Shown here one piece after another: positions 12,769 through 21,493 of a DNA stretch of 28,210 bases. The stretch is from CAYWNA01 sp964459305 (GTDB taxonomy: Bacteria; Planctomycetota; Planctomycetia; Pirellulales; Pirellulaceae), in contig CAYWNA010000174.1 of assembly GCA_964459305.1 (NCBI GenBank), positions 1 through 28,210 on the forward strand, written 5' to 3'. A program made the position numbers and the translations under genes. Position 1 is the stretch's first letter. Each line of letters begins with the position of its first letter. The notes under the pieces are model-generated. The model was not told where the DNA came from. It saw nothing but the letters and a program-made list of their open reading frames with translations, and did no database searches.

Positions 12769-13323
12769 ATGTTGCAGCGTATCGCATCGGTTTTCGTCGC
12801 CGCTGGCGTCTTGATCGTCGCCAACGGTTGTTGCTGCACGCAACCCTCACTTTGCGGCGGCGGCGCCGCCTGTGATGGCTGCGGGGTCGCTGAGTGTGAT
12901 ACGGGCGGCTGCGGGGCTACGCCATGCCAGAACGCCTGTTTGTCTGACTGCACGACGAACATGCTGACTCGTGGTTCAGGCTGCGGGGAAGTCTACTGGG
13001 GTCCGTGGGTCAACGACCCGCCTGCCTGTTGCGATCCGTGCGATAATTACGGCAATTGGACCGGCGACGCCTGCTGTGCACCCATCTGCAATCCCCTTAG
13101 CGGTCTGCGCCATCTGTGGGGCTACCGCTTCGCTTCAGACGGTTGCGATGTGGGATGCGATGCCTATGGGGATCCTGGATTGGAGTTTCTTCCAGTTGAA
13201 GGGGGAGTCGAGGAGCAGGTCGTTCCACCCATCCCGGAACCCGAGCCGACGCCCCCCGCTAAGGAGGCGTCGATGAAACGTCGCACCCGACACGCCACGT
13301 ACTGGCGTCCTGCAGGCAGATAG
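12769..13323 (+). CDS. Cysteine-rich lipoprotein, planctomycete type
   Basis: 184 aa; ATG 12769 is preferred over TTG 12745 because AAAGGA (12755-12760) precedes it and the signal starts there. Signal MLQRIASVFVAAGVLIVANGC gives lipidation at C21. There are 20 Cys in all, starting with CCC at 21-23, in Gly-rich clusters, then PPACCDPCDNYGNW and DACCAPICNPL. The C-terminal third is Pro/Glu-rich (PEPEPTPP) and then very basic (MKRRTRHATYWRPAGR). I recall similar Cys-rich, CDPCDxxGNWTG-bearing proteins in other planctomycetes but no known function; a disulfide-rich cell-envelope or cell-wall protein fits. It is monocistronic: a hairpin follows and the next gene has its own promoter. Confidence 0.75.
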   Translation: MLQRIASVFVAAGVLIVANGCCCTQPSLCGGGAACDGCGVAECDTGGCGATPCQNACLSDCTTNMLTRGSGCGEVYWGPWVNDPPACCDPCDNYGNWTGDACCAPICNPLSGLRHLWGYRFASDGCDVGCDAYGDPGLEFLPVEGGVEEQVVPPIPEPEPTPPAKEASMKRRTRHATYWRPAGR

Positions 13324-13363
13324 GTGGCAAGGCGCAAGCAGGCTCATCTCGTTCATCAGTCAG

Positions 13364-13404
13364 ACCGGCCAAGTCGGCAACTCGCAGGCTTGGCCGGTTG
13401 TCTT
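13364..13404 (+). terminator. Rho-independent-like terminator after the Cys-rich lipoprotein
   Basis: ACCGGCCAAG (13364-13373) and CTTGGCCGGT (13389-13398) form a perfect 10-bp stem with a 15-nt loop, followed by TGTCTTT. It starts 40 nt after the stop codon. Confidence 0.6.
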
Positions 13405-13466
13405 TGGTCGAGTCGTCCTGCAAACCCGTTCCTGCGCCCTGCCGCGCTCATCCATTGCGAACGCCG

Positions 13467-13494
13467 TTGCGTAAAAGCGGTTGGTAGTTATACT
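13467..13494 (+). promoter_or_regulatory. Sigma-70-like promoter of the RicT operon
   Basis: TTGCGT (13467-13472), a 16-bp spacer and TATACT (13489-13494). A transcript would start near 13501, 81 nt ahead of the ATG at 13582. Confidence 0.5.
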
Positions 13495-13581
13495 TACGGT
13501 TTTGACTGCTTGCTGGTCAAAGACGTCCAAAGGTCGCCTTTCTGGTGTACGGCAGTCGCTTTTCTGGGACGATTCAGCAGT

Positions 13582-14415
<834 letters not shown>

Positions 14416-14420
14416 AGCCC

Positions 14421-14834
14421 ATGTCCGTGCCAATTCCGCCAATTCTAGAACTGCTGAAGAAAGACCCGCGATACAAGCTGGAAGCCTATCAATTCGTTCG
14501 CGAAGCTCTGGACTACGCCCAGCACGCGCTCGGCATGGGCAGCGGCAAACCGATCCAACCCAGCGAGGAGCCGCCGCCCGAAGCGCATCTGACGGGACAG
14601 CAACTCTGCGAAGCGATTCGTGGGTATGCGATGGACCAATACGGTTATATGGCCAAGATTGTGCTCGATAGTTGGGGTGTTCACTCGACAGGCGACTTTG
14701 GCGAGATCGTCTACAACCTGATCGAAATCAAAGAGATGAGAAAATCAGAGGCTGACCGGCGCGAGGATTTTGACGACGTGTACGACTTCGAAGAGGCTTT
14801 TGTGCAGCGGTTTGAAATCAAGGTGGCAGAGTGA
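14421..14834 (+). CDS. Minf_1886-family conserved protein
   Basis: 137 aa, starting 5 nt after the RicT-like gene. Sequence landmarks: PILELLKKDPRYKLEAYQFV, EALDYAQ, HLTGQQLCEAIRGYAMDQYG, and WGVHSTGDFGEIVYNLIEIK. This is the uncharacterised family often listed as Minf_1886, common in planctomycetes and verrucomicrobia. The C-terminus is acidic (EDFDDVYDFEEAF). Soluble, no cofactor motif. Function unknown; co-occurrence with the PSP1 gene is the only clue here. Confidence 0.85.
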   Translation: MSVPIPPILELLKKDPRYKLEAYQFVREALDYAQHALGMGSGKPIQPSEEPPPEAHLTGQQLCEAIRGYAMDQYGYMAKIVLDSWGVHSTGDFGEIVYNLIEIKEMRKSEADRREDFDDVYDFEEAFVQRFEIKVAE

Positions 14835-14835
14835 A

Positions 14836-15039
14836 ATGGCCAGGCCATCCTCGAAGAAGGCGACTCGCCGCAAATCCTCCGAGACGGGCAACAGGGACGC
14901 CGGACAGGCGGATCCAGAGTCCCAAAATCGCCATTTTCCTCCTAATCCGCCAAAGCCAAATCGGGCACTGCTAGCAGTCGGTGTTCTGATTCTCGCCATT
15001 TGGCTTATTCTTCTCTTGCTCCTGCTGCTGTTCGGATAG
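14836..15039 (+). CDS. Small single-pass membrane protein
   Basis: 67 aa, ATG one nucleotide after the previous stop, so coupled to the Minf_1886-family gene. Residues 1-42 are basic and Pro-rich (MARPSSKKATRRKSSETG...PPNPPKPNR); residues ~44-66 are one very hydrophobic helix rich in Leu (LAVGVLILAIWLILLLL). The basic front predicts N-inside topology with almost no periplasmic tail. No known family. It could be a membrane anchor or partner for a neighbour in the operon. Confidence 0.7.
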   Translation: MARPSSKKATRRKSSETGNRDAGQADPESQNRHFPPNPPKPNRALLAVGVLILAIWLILLLLLLLFG

Positions 15040-15097
15040 TACAACTCCGCCTCCTTTCACGGATGGTCCATCCAACTCGTCGACACGGAGGTCGAAC

Positions 15098-16708
15098 GTG
15101 TACTTCTTCTGGGCTGCGGCGGTGCTGTGCGCAAACCCTTCAGAATCGGTAGATACGATTGTTGTCTGTCCGCGTTCTTTCATCGTCGCGCTTGGACCGT
15201 GGATCGATCACCGTCGGGCTCAGGGACATCGTTTGGCATTCGTGTCCAACGAGTCTTCTTCCGGAGATATTCGAGCCGAAATCCGCAAGGCAGCGCAATC
15301 TGGAGGACTACGTTACGCGCTGCTAGTTGGCGACGCCGAGCCAGCCGCCGGCCACGATCCACAGGTCCGTGCACGCTCGACGCCCGTACATCACATCGAA
15401 GCCAAGGTCAACATCCATTGGGGTTCTGAACCAGAAATCGCCACCGACAATTGGTATGCGGACCTGGACGACGACCAGACGCCGGATATAGCGATCGGCC
15501 GCATATCCGCGGACAGCCCAGAAGAGCTGTCGAAAGTCGTCCGGAAGATCCTGGACTACGAGAATTCGGATGACTACGGGACGTGGCGAAGACAGATCAA
15601 TTTGGTCGCCGGCATCGGCGGTTTTGGCGGTTTGGTCGACACGATTCTGGAAATGGCCACGAAGAAGTTCCTCACCGACGGAATCCCTGCCTCATACAAC
15701 ACCACGATGACCTACGGAAGCTGGCAGAGCCCGTTCTGCCCGGATCCACGGCTATTTCACGATGTGACGCTAGGCCGGTTGAACGAGGGCTGCCTGTTTT
15801 GGGTCTACATCGGACACGGCCACCGGCGGCACCTGGATCACGTTCACGTCCCGGGTGGCGCGTTTCCAATTTTCGACTCGGATGGCGCCCGTGAATTGAG
15901 ATCCGCGCGCGGGTCACCCATCGCTCTGCTGTTGGCCTGCTACACCGGGGCTTTCGATCAGCCGTCCGATTGTCTGGCCGAAGAGATGCTGCGAGCGCCA
16001 GGCGGTCCGGCCGCGGTGATCTGTGGTTCGCGAGTCACCATGCCTTACGGTATGGCCGTGATGAGCGACGCGATGATGGATGAGCTTTTCTGTCAGAAGC
16101 GATCGACGGTTGGCGAAGTTGTACTTCACGCCAAGCGTCGCATGATGTCCGCCGACCAGCTAGATGGCAACCGTCAGATGCTGGATGCCATTGCGGGCGC
16201 CATCAGCCCCGCCGGCGATCAATTGCGTGAAGAGCTTATCGAGCATCTTTCGCTGTTCAACTTGCTTGGCGATCCCTTACTTCGCATACGCCATCCGGCG
16301 GAAATGGATCTGCAAGCTGCTCCCAGCGTCACCGCAGGCCAGCGGCTGGAGGTAACCGGTAATTGCCGGATCGACGGCAGGGGCGTGATCGAACTGGTTT
16401 GCCGTCGCGACCGCACAAAAACACCACTTCCGCTTCGCGGCCGTTTTGTTCCCACCCACGAATTCCTGCGATCCTTCCAGGAAGCATACCGGCAGGCGAA
16501 CGATCGGTGTTGGATCTGGCAGACATTCACCGCGGACGACGGCGAATTCCAGACTGAGCTGACCGTACCGGCCGATGCCCGAGGCCCCTGCCACGTGCGT
16601 GCCTTTGTTGCGGGGCCGAGTGACTTTACCATGGGCGCATCAAGCGTGTTCGTGCGCCGGCCGAGAACCGAAAGCGTTGCGGCGGAAGATGGAAACCTGA
16701 GAAGATAG
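15098..16708 (+). CDS. Gingipain-like peptidase C25 family protein
   Basis: 536 aa from GTG 15098, with GGAGG (15087-15091) 6 nt before it. A short hydrophobic start (MYFFWAAAVLCANP) may be a signal peptide. The caspase-like C25 fold is recognised by DTIVVCPRSF, LLVGDAEP, DNWYADLDDD with DIAIGRISADS, and the catalytic pair: His in VYIGHGHRRH (H240) and Cys in LLLACYTGAFD (C281), spaced 41 residues, a little more than in gingipains. EHLSLFNLLGDPLLRI closes the domain. Residues ~405-525 look like an Ig-like beta domain. Gingipains cut after Arg/Lys; the specificity here is unknown. It is the last gene of the RicT operon and its stop abuts the stop of the convergent aminopeptidase gene. Confidence 0.82.
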   Translation: MYFFWAAAVLCANPSESVDTIVVCPRSFIVALGPWIDHRRAQGHRLAFVSNESSSGDIRAEIRKAAQSGGLRYALLVGDAEPAAGHDPQVRARSTPVHHIEAKVNIHWGSEPEIATDNWYADLDDDQTPDIAIGRISADSPEELSKVVRKILDYENSDDYGTWRRQINLVAGIGGFGGLVDTILEMATKKFLTDGIPASYNTTMTYGSWQSPFCPDPRLFHDVTLGRLNEGCLFWVYIGHGHRRHLDHVHVPGGAFPIFDSDGARELRSARGSPIALLLACYTGAFDQPSDCLAEEMLRAPGGPAAVICGSRVTMPYGMAVMSDAMMDELFCQKRSTVGEVVLHAKRRMMSADQLDGNRQMLDAIAGAISPAGDQLREELIEHLSLFNLLGDPLLRIRHPAEMDLQAAPSVTAGQRLEVTGNCRIDGRGVIELVCRRDRTKTPLPLRGRFVPTHEFLRSFQEAYRQANDRCWIWQTFTADDGEFQTELTVPADARGPCHVRAFVAGPSDFTMGASSVFVRRPRTESVAAEDGNLRR

Positions 16709-18169
16709 TTACTGGTTCCAACTGCGGGCAACTTCGACCAACGTTCGCACAAAGGCGCCCGATCCGCCGGCGTCGAGCCACGGTTTGGGTTTTTCCAGGA
16801 ACGAAGGTCCGGCGATATCGATGTGAACCCAGGGCTTCTCCGCGACGAACTCCTCCAGCAGTTTCGCGGCCGTGATGGCCCCGCCCCAGCGACCTTCGCC
16901 GGTGTTCTTAAGGTCCGCTACCTTGCTGCGAATTTGCTCGCCGAATTCCGGGAACATCGGAAGCTGCCAAGCCGGCTCGCCACACGTATCGGTTGCCGCC
17001 TTGAGTGTGTCGCACCACGTCTGATCGTTCGTCATCAACCCGGCTACGTCCGTGCCCAAGGCGACAACGCAGGCGCCGGTAAGAGTAGCCAGATCGATGA
17101 TTTTCTCGGCCCCGCGTTCGACCGCTAGATCTAAAACGTCCGCCAGGACTAAGCGGCCTTCGGCATCGGTGTTCAGCACCTCGATCGTTTTGCCGCTGCG
17201 CGCTGTCAGCACGTCGCCCACTTTGTATGAATCACCGGCGACCATGTTCTCCACCAGGCCGGCCAGGCCGATCACGTTCACGGGCAAGTCCAGCCGAGCG
17301 ATTGCCTGCATGGCGCCGAAAACCGTCGCCGCACCGGCCATGTCGCACTTCATCGTCTTCATGCCGTCCGTCGGTTTGATCGACAGTCCGCCCGAGTCAA
17401 AGGTCACGCCTTTGCCAACCAGTGCAAGGATCGGATCTCCGTCGGCTCCGCCATTGTGCGTGAGAATCACCAAACGCGGCGGCCGATCCGAACCGCGCGC
17501 CACAGCCAACAGAGCACCGCAGTTCTCCTCTGCCAATCGCCGCTCGTCCCAGATCTCGATCCCGAGGCCGAAGTCTTCGGAAAACTTCTCCGCCTCAGCC
17601 GCGAGCGATTCCGGATAGATTTGGCTGGGCGGTTCGTTGACCAGTTGCCTAGTGAGATTGACCGACTCTCCCAGAATCTGCCCGGATGATAGGGCAGTTT
17701 CACTGGTGTCGTCCCACAGGATCTCGTCAAAGGGATGGCAGTCCTTCTCCGCGCGATACAAATCCTGGCCGTGACAGCCTACCATCGCGCCGCAAACACC
17801 ACTTTCCACCTCCCGCTCGGACCAGCCGTCTCCAAGGAAAAAGGCTACTCGCTCGCGTTTTTTTCCGGCCAGTTTCTTCGCAGCTGCCGAGGCCGCACGG
17901 AAAGCCTGCCCACAGCCGAACTCGCCGGGCGCGCCCAGACCCACGATCACCACCTGTCCGGCTCGCACACCCGGCGGCGAAAGCAACGTCGTTATGTCGC
18001 CCAGTTTTCCCGATATTTCTTCTCGCTCCAAGAGCCGCGTGAGCAAACCATCCGCGGCTTGATCGACCTCACGAGCCTCTTTGGCCAACGCTCCATCCGA
18101 GTCCACGGCGACGACGATCGCATCAGCATCGATAGCAGCGACTTTGGCATCCGTTGCAGATATCTTCAT
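16709..18169 (-). CDS. pepA: Leucyl aminopeptidase (M17, PepA)
   Basis: 486 aa, ATG 18169. N-terminal domain ~1-165, then the M17 catalytic domain: VGKGVTFDSGGLSIKP with metal-binding Lys and Asp, KCDMAGAATVFG, and the family signature NTDAEGRL (333-340). C-terminal PWVHIDIAGPSF is also typical. It is a cytosolic two-metal exopeptidase that removes N-terminal residues during peptide turnover. Length matches the family. The promoter side (18170-18469) holds a long palindromic repeat. The stop TAA (16709-16711 on the plus strand) touches the TAG of the C25 peptidase gene with no base between. Confidence 0.95.
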   Translation of the reverse strand: MKISATDAKVAAIDADAIVVAVDSDGALAKEAREVDQAADGLLTRLLEREEISGKLGDITTLLSPPGVRAGQVVIVGLGAPGEFGCGQAFRAASAAAKKLAGKKRERVAFFLGDGWSEREVESGVCGAMVGCHGQDLYRAEKDCHPFDEILWDDTSETALSSGQILGESVNLTRQLVNEPPSQIYPESLAAEAEKFSEDFGLGIEIWDERRLAEENCGALLAVARGSDRPPRLVILTHNGGADGDPILALVGKGVTFDSGGLSIKPTDGMKTMKCDMAGAATVFGAMQAIARLDLPVNVIGLAGLVENMVAGDSYKVGDVLTARSGKTIEVLNTDAEGRLVLADVLDLAVERGAEKIIDLATLTGACVVALGTDVAGLMTNDQTWCDTLKAATDTCGEPAWQLPMFPEFGEQIRSKVADLKNTGEGRWGGAITAAKLLEEFVAEKPWVHIDIAGPSFLEKPKPWLDAGGSGAFVRTLVEVARSWNQ

Positions 18170-18228
18170 TAGTAGGGCCCCTGATCGGTGTCTTACCGCT
18201 CGCGGTCAAGTCTGACACATCTAATAGA

Positions 18229-18281
18229 AACCCGACGCGTAAGCGAGGCAACGCGTTGCGCCCTCGCTTACGCGTCGGGTT
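18229..18281. repeat. Palindromic repeat, family B (AACCCGACGCGTAAGCGAGG)
   Basis: Left arm AACCCGACGCGTAAGCGAGG (18229-18248) and its exact complement (18262-18281) form a perfect 20-bp stem around a 13-nt loop that itself holds CAACGCGTTG. This sequence is, to my memory, among the most common dispersed repeats of planctomycete genomes. The rest of 18170-18469 holds no gene. Confidence 0.9.
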
Positions 18282-18391
18282 ACGATCAATCAGGCCCGCG
18301 AGGGGTATATCCGGACGCTCGCCCGCTATTTGTGCAGCGGAAAGTGGGCTATTTTAGTGATTCACGGACGATGGCGGGAGTGGTGGACTGT

Positions 18392-18442
18392 TGGAATGAA
18401 GGAATGATGTAGCCCGCGACGCTCCATCATTCCACCGTTCCA
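18392..18442. repeat. Inverted repeat ahead of the UbiD-family gene
   Basis: GGAATGATG (18401-18409) and CATCATTCC (18425-18433) form a perfect 9-bp stem, with weaker outer arms TGGAATGAA and ACCGTTCCA. Simple-sequence style (GGAATGATGGAA) suggests a dispersed repeat. Confidence 0.5.
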
Positions 18443-18469
18443 GCCTCCCTTTTCGACTGGGCAATCAAC

Positions 18470-20350
18470 GTGGGATATCGCAATCTTCAGGAATGTCTTC
18501 GTGATCTGGAGGCGGTCGGCTACCTGGTGCGTGTCGACGACGAGATCGACGCGCACTTGGAGGCGGCCGAGATTCAACGCCGTGTGTACGCTTCCGGCGG
18601 ACCGGTCGTGCTGTTCACGAACGTCGCTGGCAGTCGCTTTCCCATGGTCGCCAACTTGTTTGGGACCCTGGAACGCGCGAGGTACATCTTTCGCGACACG
18701 CTGGATCGTGTGCGCAGGCTGATCGAATTGAAAATCGATCCATTTCAATCGCTCCGGCAGCCCACCAGGTATCTCACAACGCCTTGGACTGCCCTGGGCA
18801 TGCTACCCCGTCGACGATCCACTGGACCGGTCCTGGCCAACGAAACGACCATCGGACAATTGCCGCAACTGAAATCGTGGCCCGACGACGGCGGAGCGTT
18901 TGTTACGTTGCCGCAGGTCTACACCGAGAACGTAGAAACCCCGGGGATGATGCATTCAAACCTGGGCATGTACCGCGTCCAGCTTTCCGGCGGCCAGTAC
19001 GAAGCGGATCGCGAAGTCGGCTTGCACTATCAACTGCACCGGAGTATCGGCGTCCACCACGCGGCGGCGATTCGTCAAGGCGAACCGTTTCGTGTGAACA
19101 TTTTTGTGGGTGGAACGCCGGCGATGACCCTGGCCGCTGTGATGCCGCTGCCCGAAGGCATGAGCGAACTGACCTTCGCCGGAGCGCTGGCCGGCCACCG
19201 CATCCCGATGATCTGTCGAGGGCAGACGAGAACGGACGGAGGGAAGGAAAGCGCGGAAGAGCCCGAGTTGCCAATCTATGCAGAGGCGGATTTCTGTATC
19301 GTGGGTGTGCTCGATACGGAAAAGAAACTGCCGGAGGGGCCGTTTGGCGATCATTTGGGCTACTACAGTCTGGCGCATGATTTCCCGGTGTTGCGAGTCG
19401 AGCGGGTGCATCACCGCGCGGGGGCCGTCTGGCCATTCACGGTCGTCGGGCGACCGCCGCAGGAGGACACGGTTTTCGGCGAACTGATTCACGAGCTTAC
19501 CAGACCGATCGTGCCGACGGTCGTCGCGGGAGTGCACGCCGTCCATGCGGTCGACGCAGCGGGCGTACATCCGCTGCTGTTGGCCATCGGCAGCGAGCGG
19601 TACACACCGTACGACGAAATCCAACGACCGCAGGAGTTGCTGACGCAGGCAAACGCGATTCTTGGACAAGGGCAACTTTCTTTGGCCAAGTACCTGCTGA
19701 TCGCCGCCCGCGACGACAATCCGGACTTGGACGCAAACGACGTTCCCGAATTTTTCCGCCACGTACTCGAGCGCGTTGACTGGAGCCGGGACCTGCATTT
19801 CCAGACATGCACCACGATCGACACGTTGGACTACTCCGGCAGCGGCCTGAACCAAGGCTCGAAGGTGGTCGTTGCTGCGGTGGGTCGCCCACATCGTGAG
19901 CTGCCGGCAGGGGTGCCCAGCGATTTGAGGCTGCCCGACGGCTTTCGAGATCCACGCGTCTGCATGCCGGGAATCCTGGCGGTTTCAGGTCCGGAACATG
20001 GCGGATCACCTCACGGCACCGACCAGTGCGTGGGCCGGTTCTGCCGGCATTATGCCGTCGGTGACGTCATCAATCGCTTTCCGCTGGTCGTGATTGTCGA
20101 CGACAGCGACTTCACGGCACGCAACGCCAACAATTTCCTGTGGGTCGTCTTCACTCGCAGCGATCCGGCAGCCGACATCCACGGGATCGACTCCTTCATG
20201 CGCCAGAAGCACTGGGGCTGCGGCGGATCCCTGGTCATCGACGCTCGTATCAAGCCCCATCATGCCCCGCCATTGGTTGAGGATTCCGACGTCACGAAGA
20301 AAGTCGATGGCCTGGCCGCCCGCGGAGGCCCATTGGCGGAGTACTTGTGA
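18470..20350 (+). CDS. UbiD-family (prenyl-FMN) decarboxylase
   Basis: 626 aa from GTG 18470 (MGYRNLQECLRDLEAVGYLVRV, the usual start). Family landmarks: GGPVVLFTNVAGSRFPMVANLFGT, LPQVYTENVETPGMMHSNLGMYRVQL, EGPFGDHLGYYSLAHDFPV, and HFQTCTTIDTLDYSGSGLNQGSK. The EGPFGDHxGYYS stretch carries acidic residues of the prenyl-FMN active site. UbiD enzymes reversibly decarboxylate aromatic or alpha,beta-unsaturated acids, for example the ubiquinone or menaquinone precursor. It is longer than typical UbiD (~490 aa), with extra sequence in the C-terminal 150 residues. No UbiX partner is in the window. No good Shine-Dalgarno is seen. The substrate cannot be set from sequence alone. Confidence 0.92.
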   Translation: MGYRNLQECLRDLEAVGYLVRVDDEIDAHLEAAEIQRRVYASGGPVVLFTNVAGSRFPMVANLFGTLERARYIFRDTLDRVRRLIELKIDPFQSLRQPTRYLTTPWTALGMLPRRRSTGPVLANETTIGQLPQLKSWPDDGGAFVTLPQVYTENVETPGMMHSNLGMYRVQLSGGQYEADREVGLHYQLHRSIGVHHAAAIRQGEPFRVNIFVGGTPAMTLAAVMPLPEGMSELTFAGALAGHRIPMICRGQTRTDGGKESAEEPELPIYAEADFCIVGVLDTEKKLPEGPFGDHLGYYSLAHDFPVLRVERVHHRAGAVWPFTVVGRPPQEDTVFGELIHELTRPIVPTVVAGVHAVHAVDAAGVHPLLLAIGSERYTPYDEIQRPQELLTQANAILGQGQLSLAKYLLIAARDDNPDLDANDVPEFFRHVLERVDWSRDLHFQTCTTIDTLDYSGSGLNQGSKVVVAAVGRPHRELPAGVPSDLRLPDGFRDPRVCMPGILAVSGPEHGGSPHGTDQCVGRFCRHYAVGDVINRFPLVVIVDDSDFTARNANNFLWVVFTRSDPAADIHGIDSFMRQKHWGCGGSLVIDARIKPHHAPPLVEDSDVTKKVDGLAARGGPLAEYL

Positions 20351-20487
20351 GCGCCAGGGGACACTGGGTGGATGCGGAAGAAAAGCGAGATGAACTGAAC
20401 AAACAGTCAAAAATCAAGTCTTCACCGCACCAGGGCGAAGAATGGGCTCGCGTACCACCCGCGGCCAGGACTGACACTTTTCCGCAT

Positions 20488-20551
20488 GTAGCCGAAGTCG
20501 CCAGACTTTGGTCTGCGTAGGGAAGAAACAAACTCTGGCGAGTTCGGCTAC
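20488..20551. repeat. Palindromic repeat, family A, copy 2
   Basis: GTAGCCGAAGTCGCCAGAC at the left and CTCTGGCGAGTTCGGCTAC at the right, inverted and separated by about 26 nt. Same family as 671-737. The stretch 20351-20777 has no gene; 20351-20487 shows nothing, and this repeat plus the next fill much of the remainder. Confidence 0.88.
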
Positions 20552-20578
20552 AGGTCAGACTTGTCCGCGGATTGTATG

Positions 20579-20640
20579 GCTGGATTCGCAAGAATTCAGA
20601 CGGATTACGCCCTCACCGCCTGAATTCTTGCGAATCCAGC
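20579..20640. repeat. Palindromic repeat, family C (perfect 21-bp stem)
   Basis: The arms 20579-20599 and 20620-20640 are exact inverted complements of 21 nt, with core GATTCGCAAGAATTC, around a 20-nt loop. It could end transcripts or act as a mobile palindrome. It lies 28 nt after the family A repeat. Confidence 0.9.
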
Positions 20641-20777
20641 TACGACTTTCGTCGATGAATCCTTGCCATCCCGCAAACCCGTTAATGCGCCCACCGCGCC
20701 ACGGTCTGCCCAGTCTGTCTTGACCGAAGATGCGAATGATGGGACCATTTGCGGCCCTTTGCTGGAGAGGCGCCATC

Positions 20778-21392
20778 ATGAGAGCCAAGTTGCCATTGCT
20801 TTTGCTGCTAGCGTTATCCACTGCCGGTTGCCAGGCCACGAACTATGCCCAGCGCGGTGCGGCGTTGGGTGCGGCGACTGGTGCATTGACCGGAGCGGCG
20901 ATCGGAAAGAACAACGGTAACACGGGGGCCGGCGCGGTTATCGGTACGGCGATGGGTGCGCTGACTGGTGCAGCCATCGGCGAGGGCGTTGATGAGGATA
21001 TCGCACGAAACAACACCATCATCCAAGATCGTTTGGGTAGGCAATTGGCCGGTGCGGTGACGGTGGACGACGTGGTTACCATGACACGGGCCAGCTTGAG
21101 CGATGATGTGATCATCACGCACATTCGTGCAAACGGTGTCATCCAGCGACCGCAACCGGAAGACCTGATCAAGCTCAGCACCAACGGGGTCAGCGATACG
21201 GTCATCAAAGCCATGCAAACAGCGACGCCACCGGCTCCACCTCAGACTCCGATGCCTCGTAGCGCCCCGGTGATCGTTGAGGAGCATCACTATGTGACCC
21301 CGCCACGCCCGCACTGCCATCCCTGGTACCACCACGGCCGACCTCGCCCGCGTCGACCGGGCTTCCATTGGGGAGTCACATTCGGCCATTGA
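20778..21392 (+). CDS. Glycine-zipper lipoprotein
   Basis: 204 aa from ATG 20778, with GGAGAGG (20764-20770) upstream; an in-frame ATG at 20730 is less likely because the signal starts at 20778. Signal MRAKLPLLLLLALSTAGC with lipobox TAGC (C18). Residues ~25-75 are two glycine-zipper blocks (GAALGAATGALTGAAIG and AVIGTAMGALTGAAIG), which pack in membranes. A middle alpha-helical part (VDDVVTMTRASLSDDVIITHI) resembles a short domain seen in other planctomycete surface lipoproteins. The tail is Pro/His/Arg-rich (HCHPWYHHGRPRPRRPG). Likely an outer-membrane-associated structural or stress lipoprotein. No operon partner. Confidence 0.82.
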   Translation: MRAKLPLLLLLALSTAGCQATNYAQRGAALGAATGALTGAAIGKNNGNTGAGAVIGTAMGALTGAAIGEGVDEDIARNNTIIQDRLGRQLAGAVTVDDVVTMTRASLSDDVIITHIRANGVIQRPQPEDLIKLSTNGVSDTVIKAMQTATPPAPPQTPMPRSAPVIVEEHHYVTPPRPHCHPWYHHGRPRPRRPGFHWGVTFGH

Positions 21393-21416
21393 TCTCGGCC
21401 GAGCCCCGGCTGGTTT

Positions 21417-21463
21417 GTAGTACCGGCTTCAGCAGGCTGCTTTCCGCCTGAAGGCGGGACTAC
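21417..21463. repeat. Palindromic repeat, family D, between convergent genes
   Basis: GTAGTACCGGCTTCAGCAGG and GCCTGAAGGCGGGACTAC are imperfect inverted complements. It lies between the stops of the glycine-zipper lipoprotein and the deacetylase genes and may act as a two-way terminator. Confidence 0.7.
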
Positions 21464-21493
21464 GAACGGGTCTTTCCGAGACTGGATGATAAC

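Noticed and set aside
13324..13581. Longer N-terminus for the RicT-like protein
   Set aside because: The extra 86 codons cover a terminator hairpin and a good promoter, and are not family-like.
20351..20591. Minus-strand frames in the UbiD downstream region
   Set aside because: They are created by the palindromic repeats and the 3' end of the UbiD gene; no ribosome site or domain.
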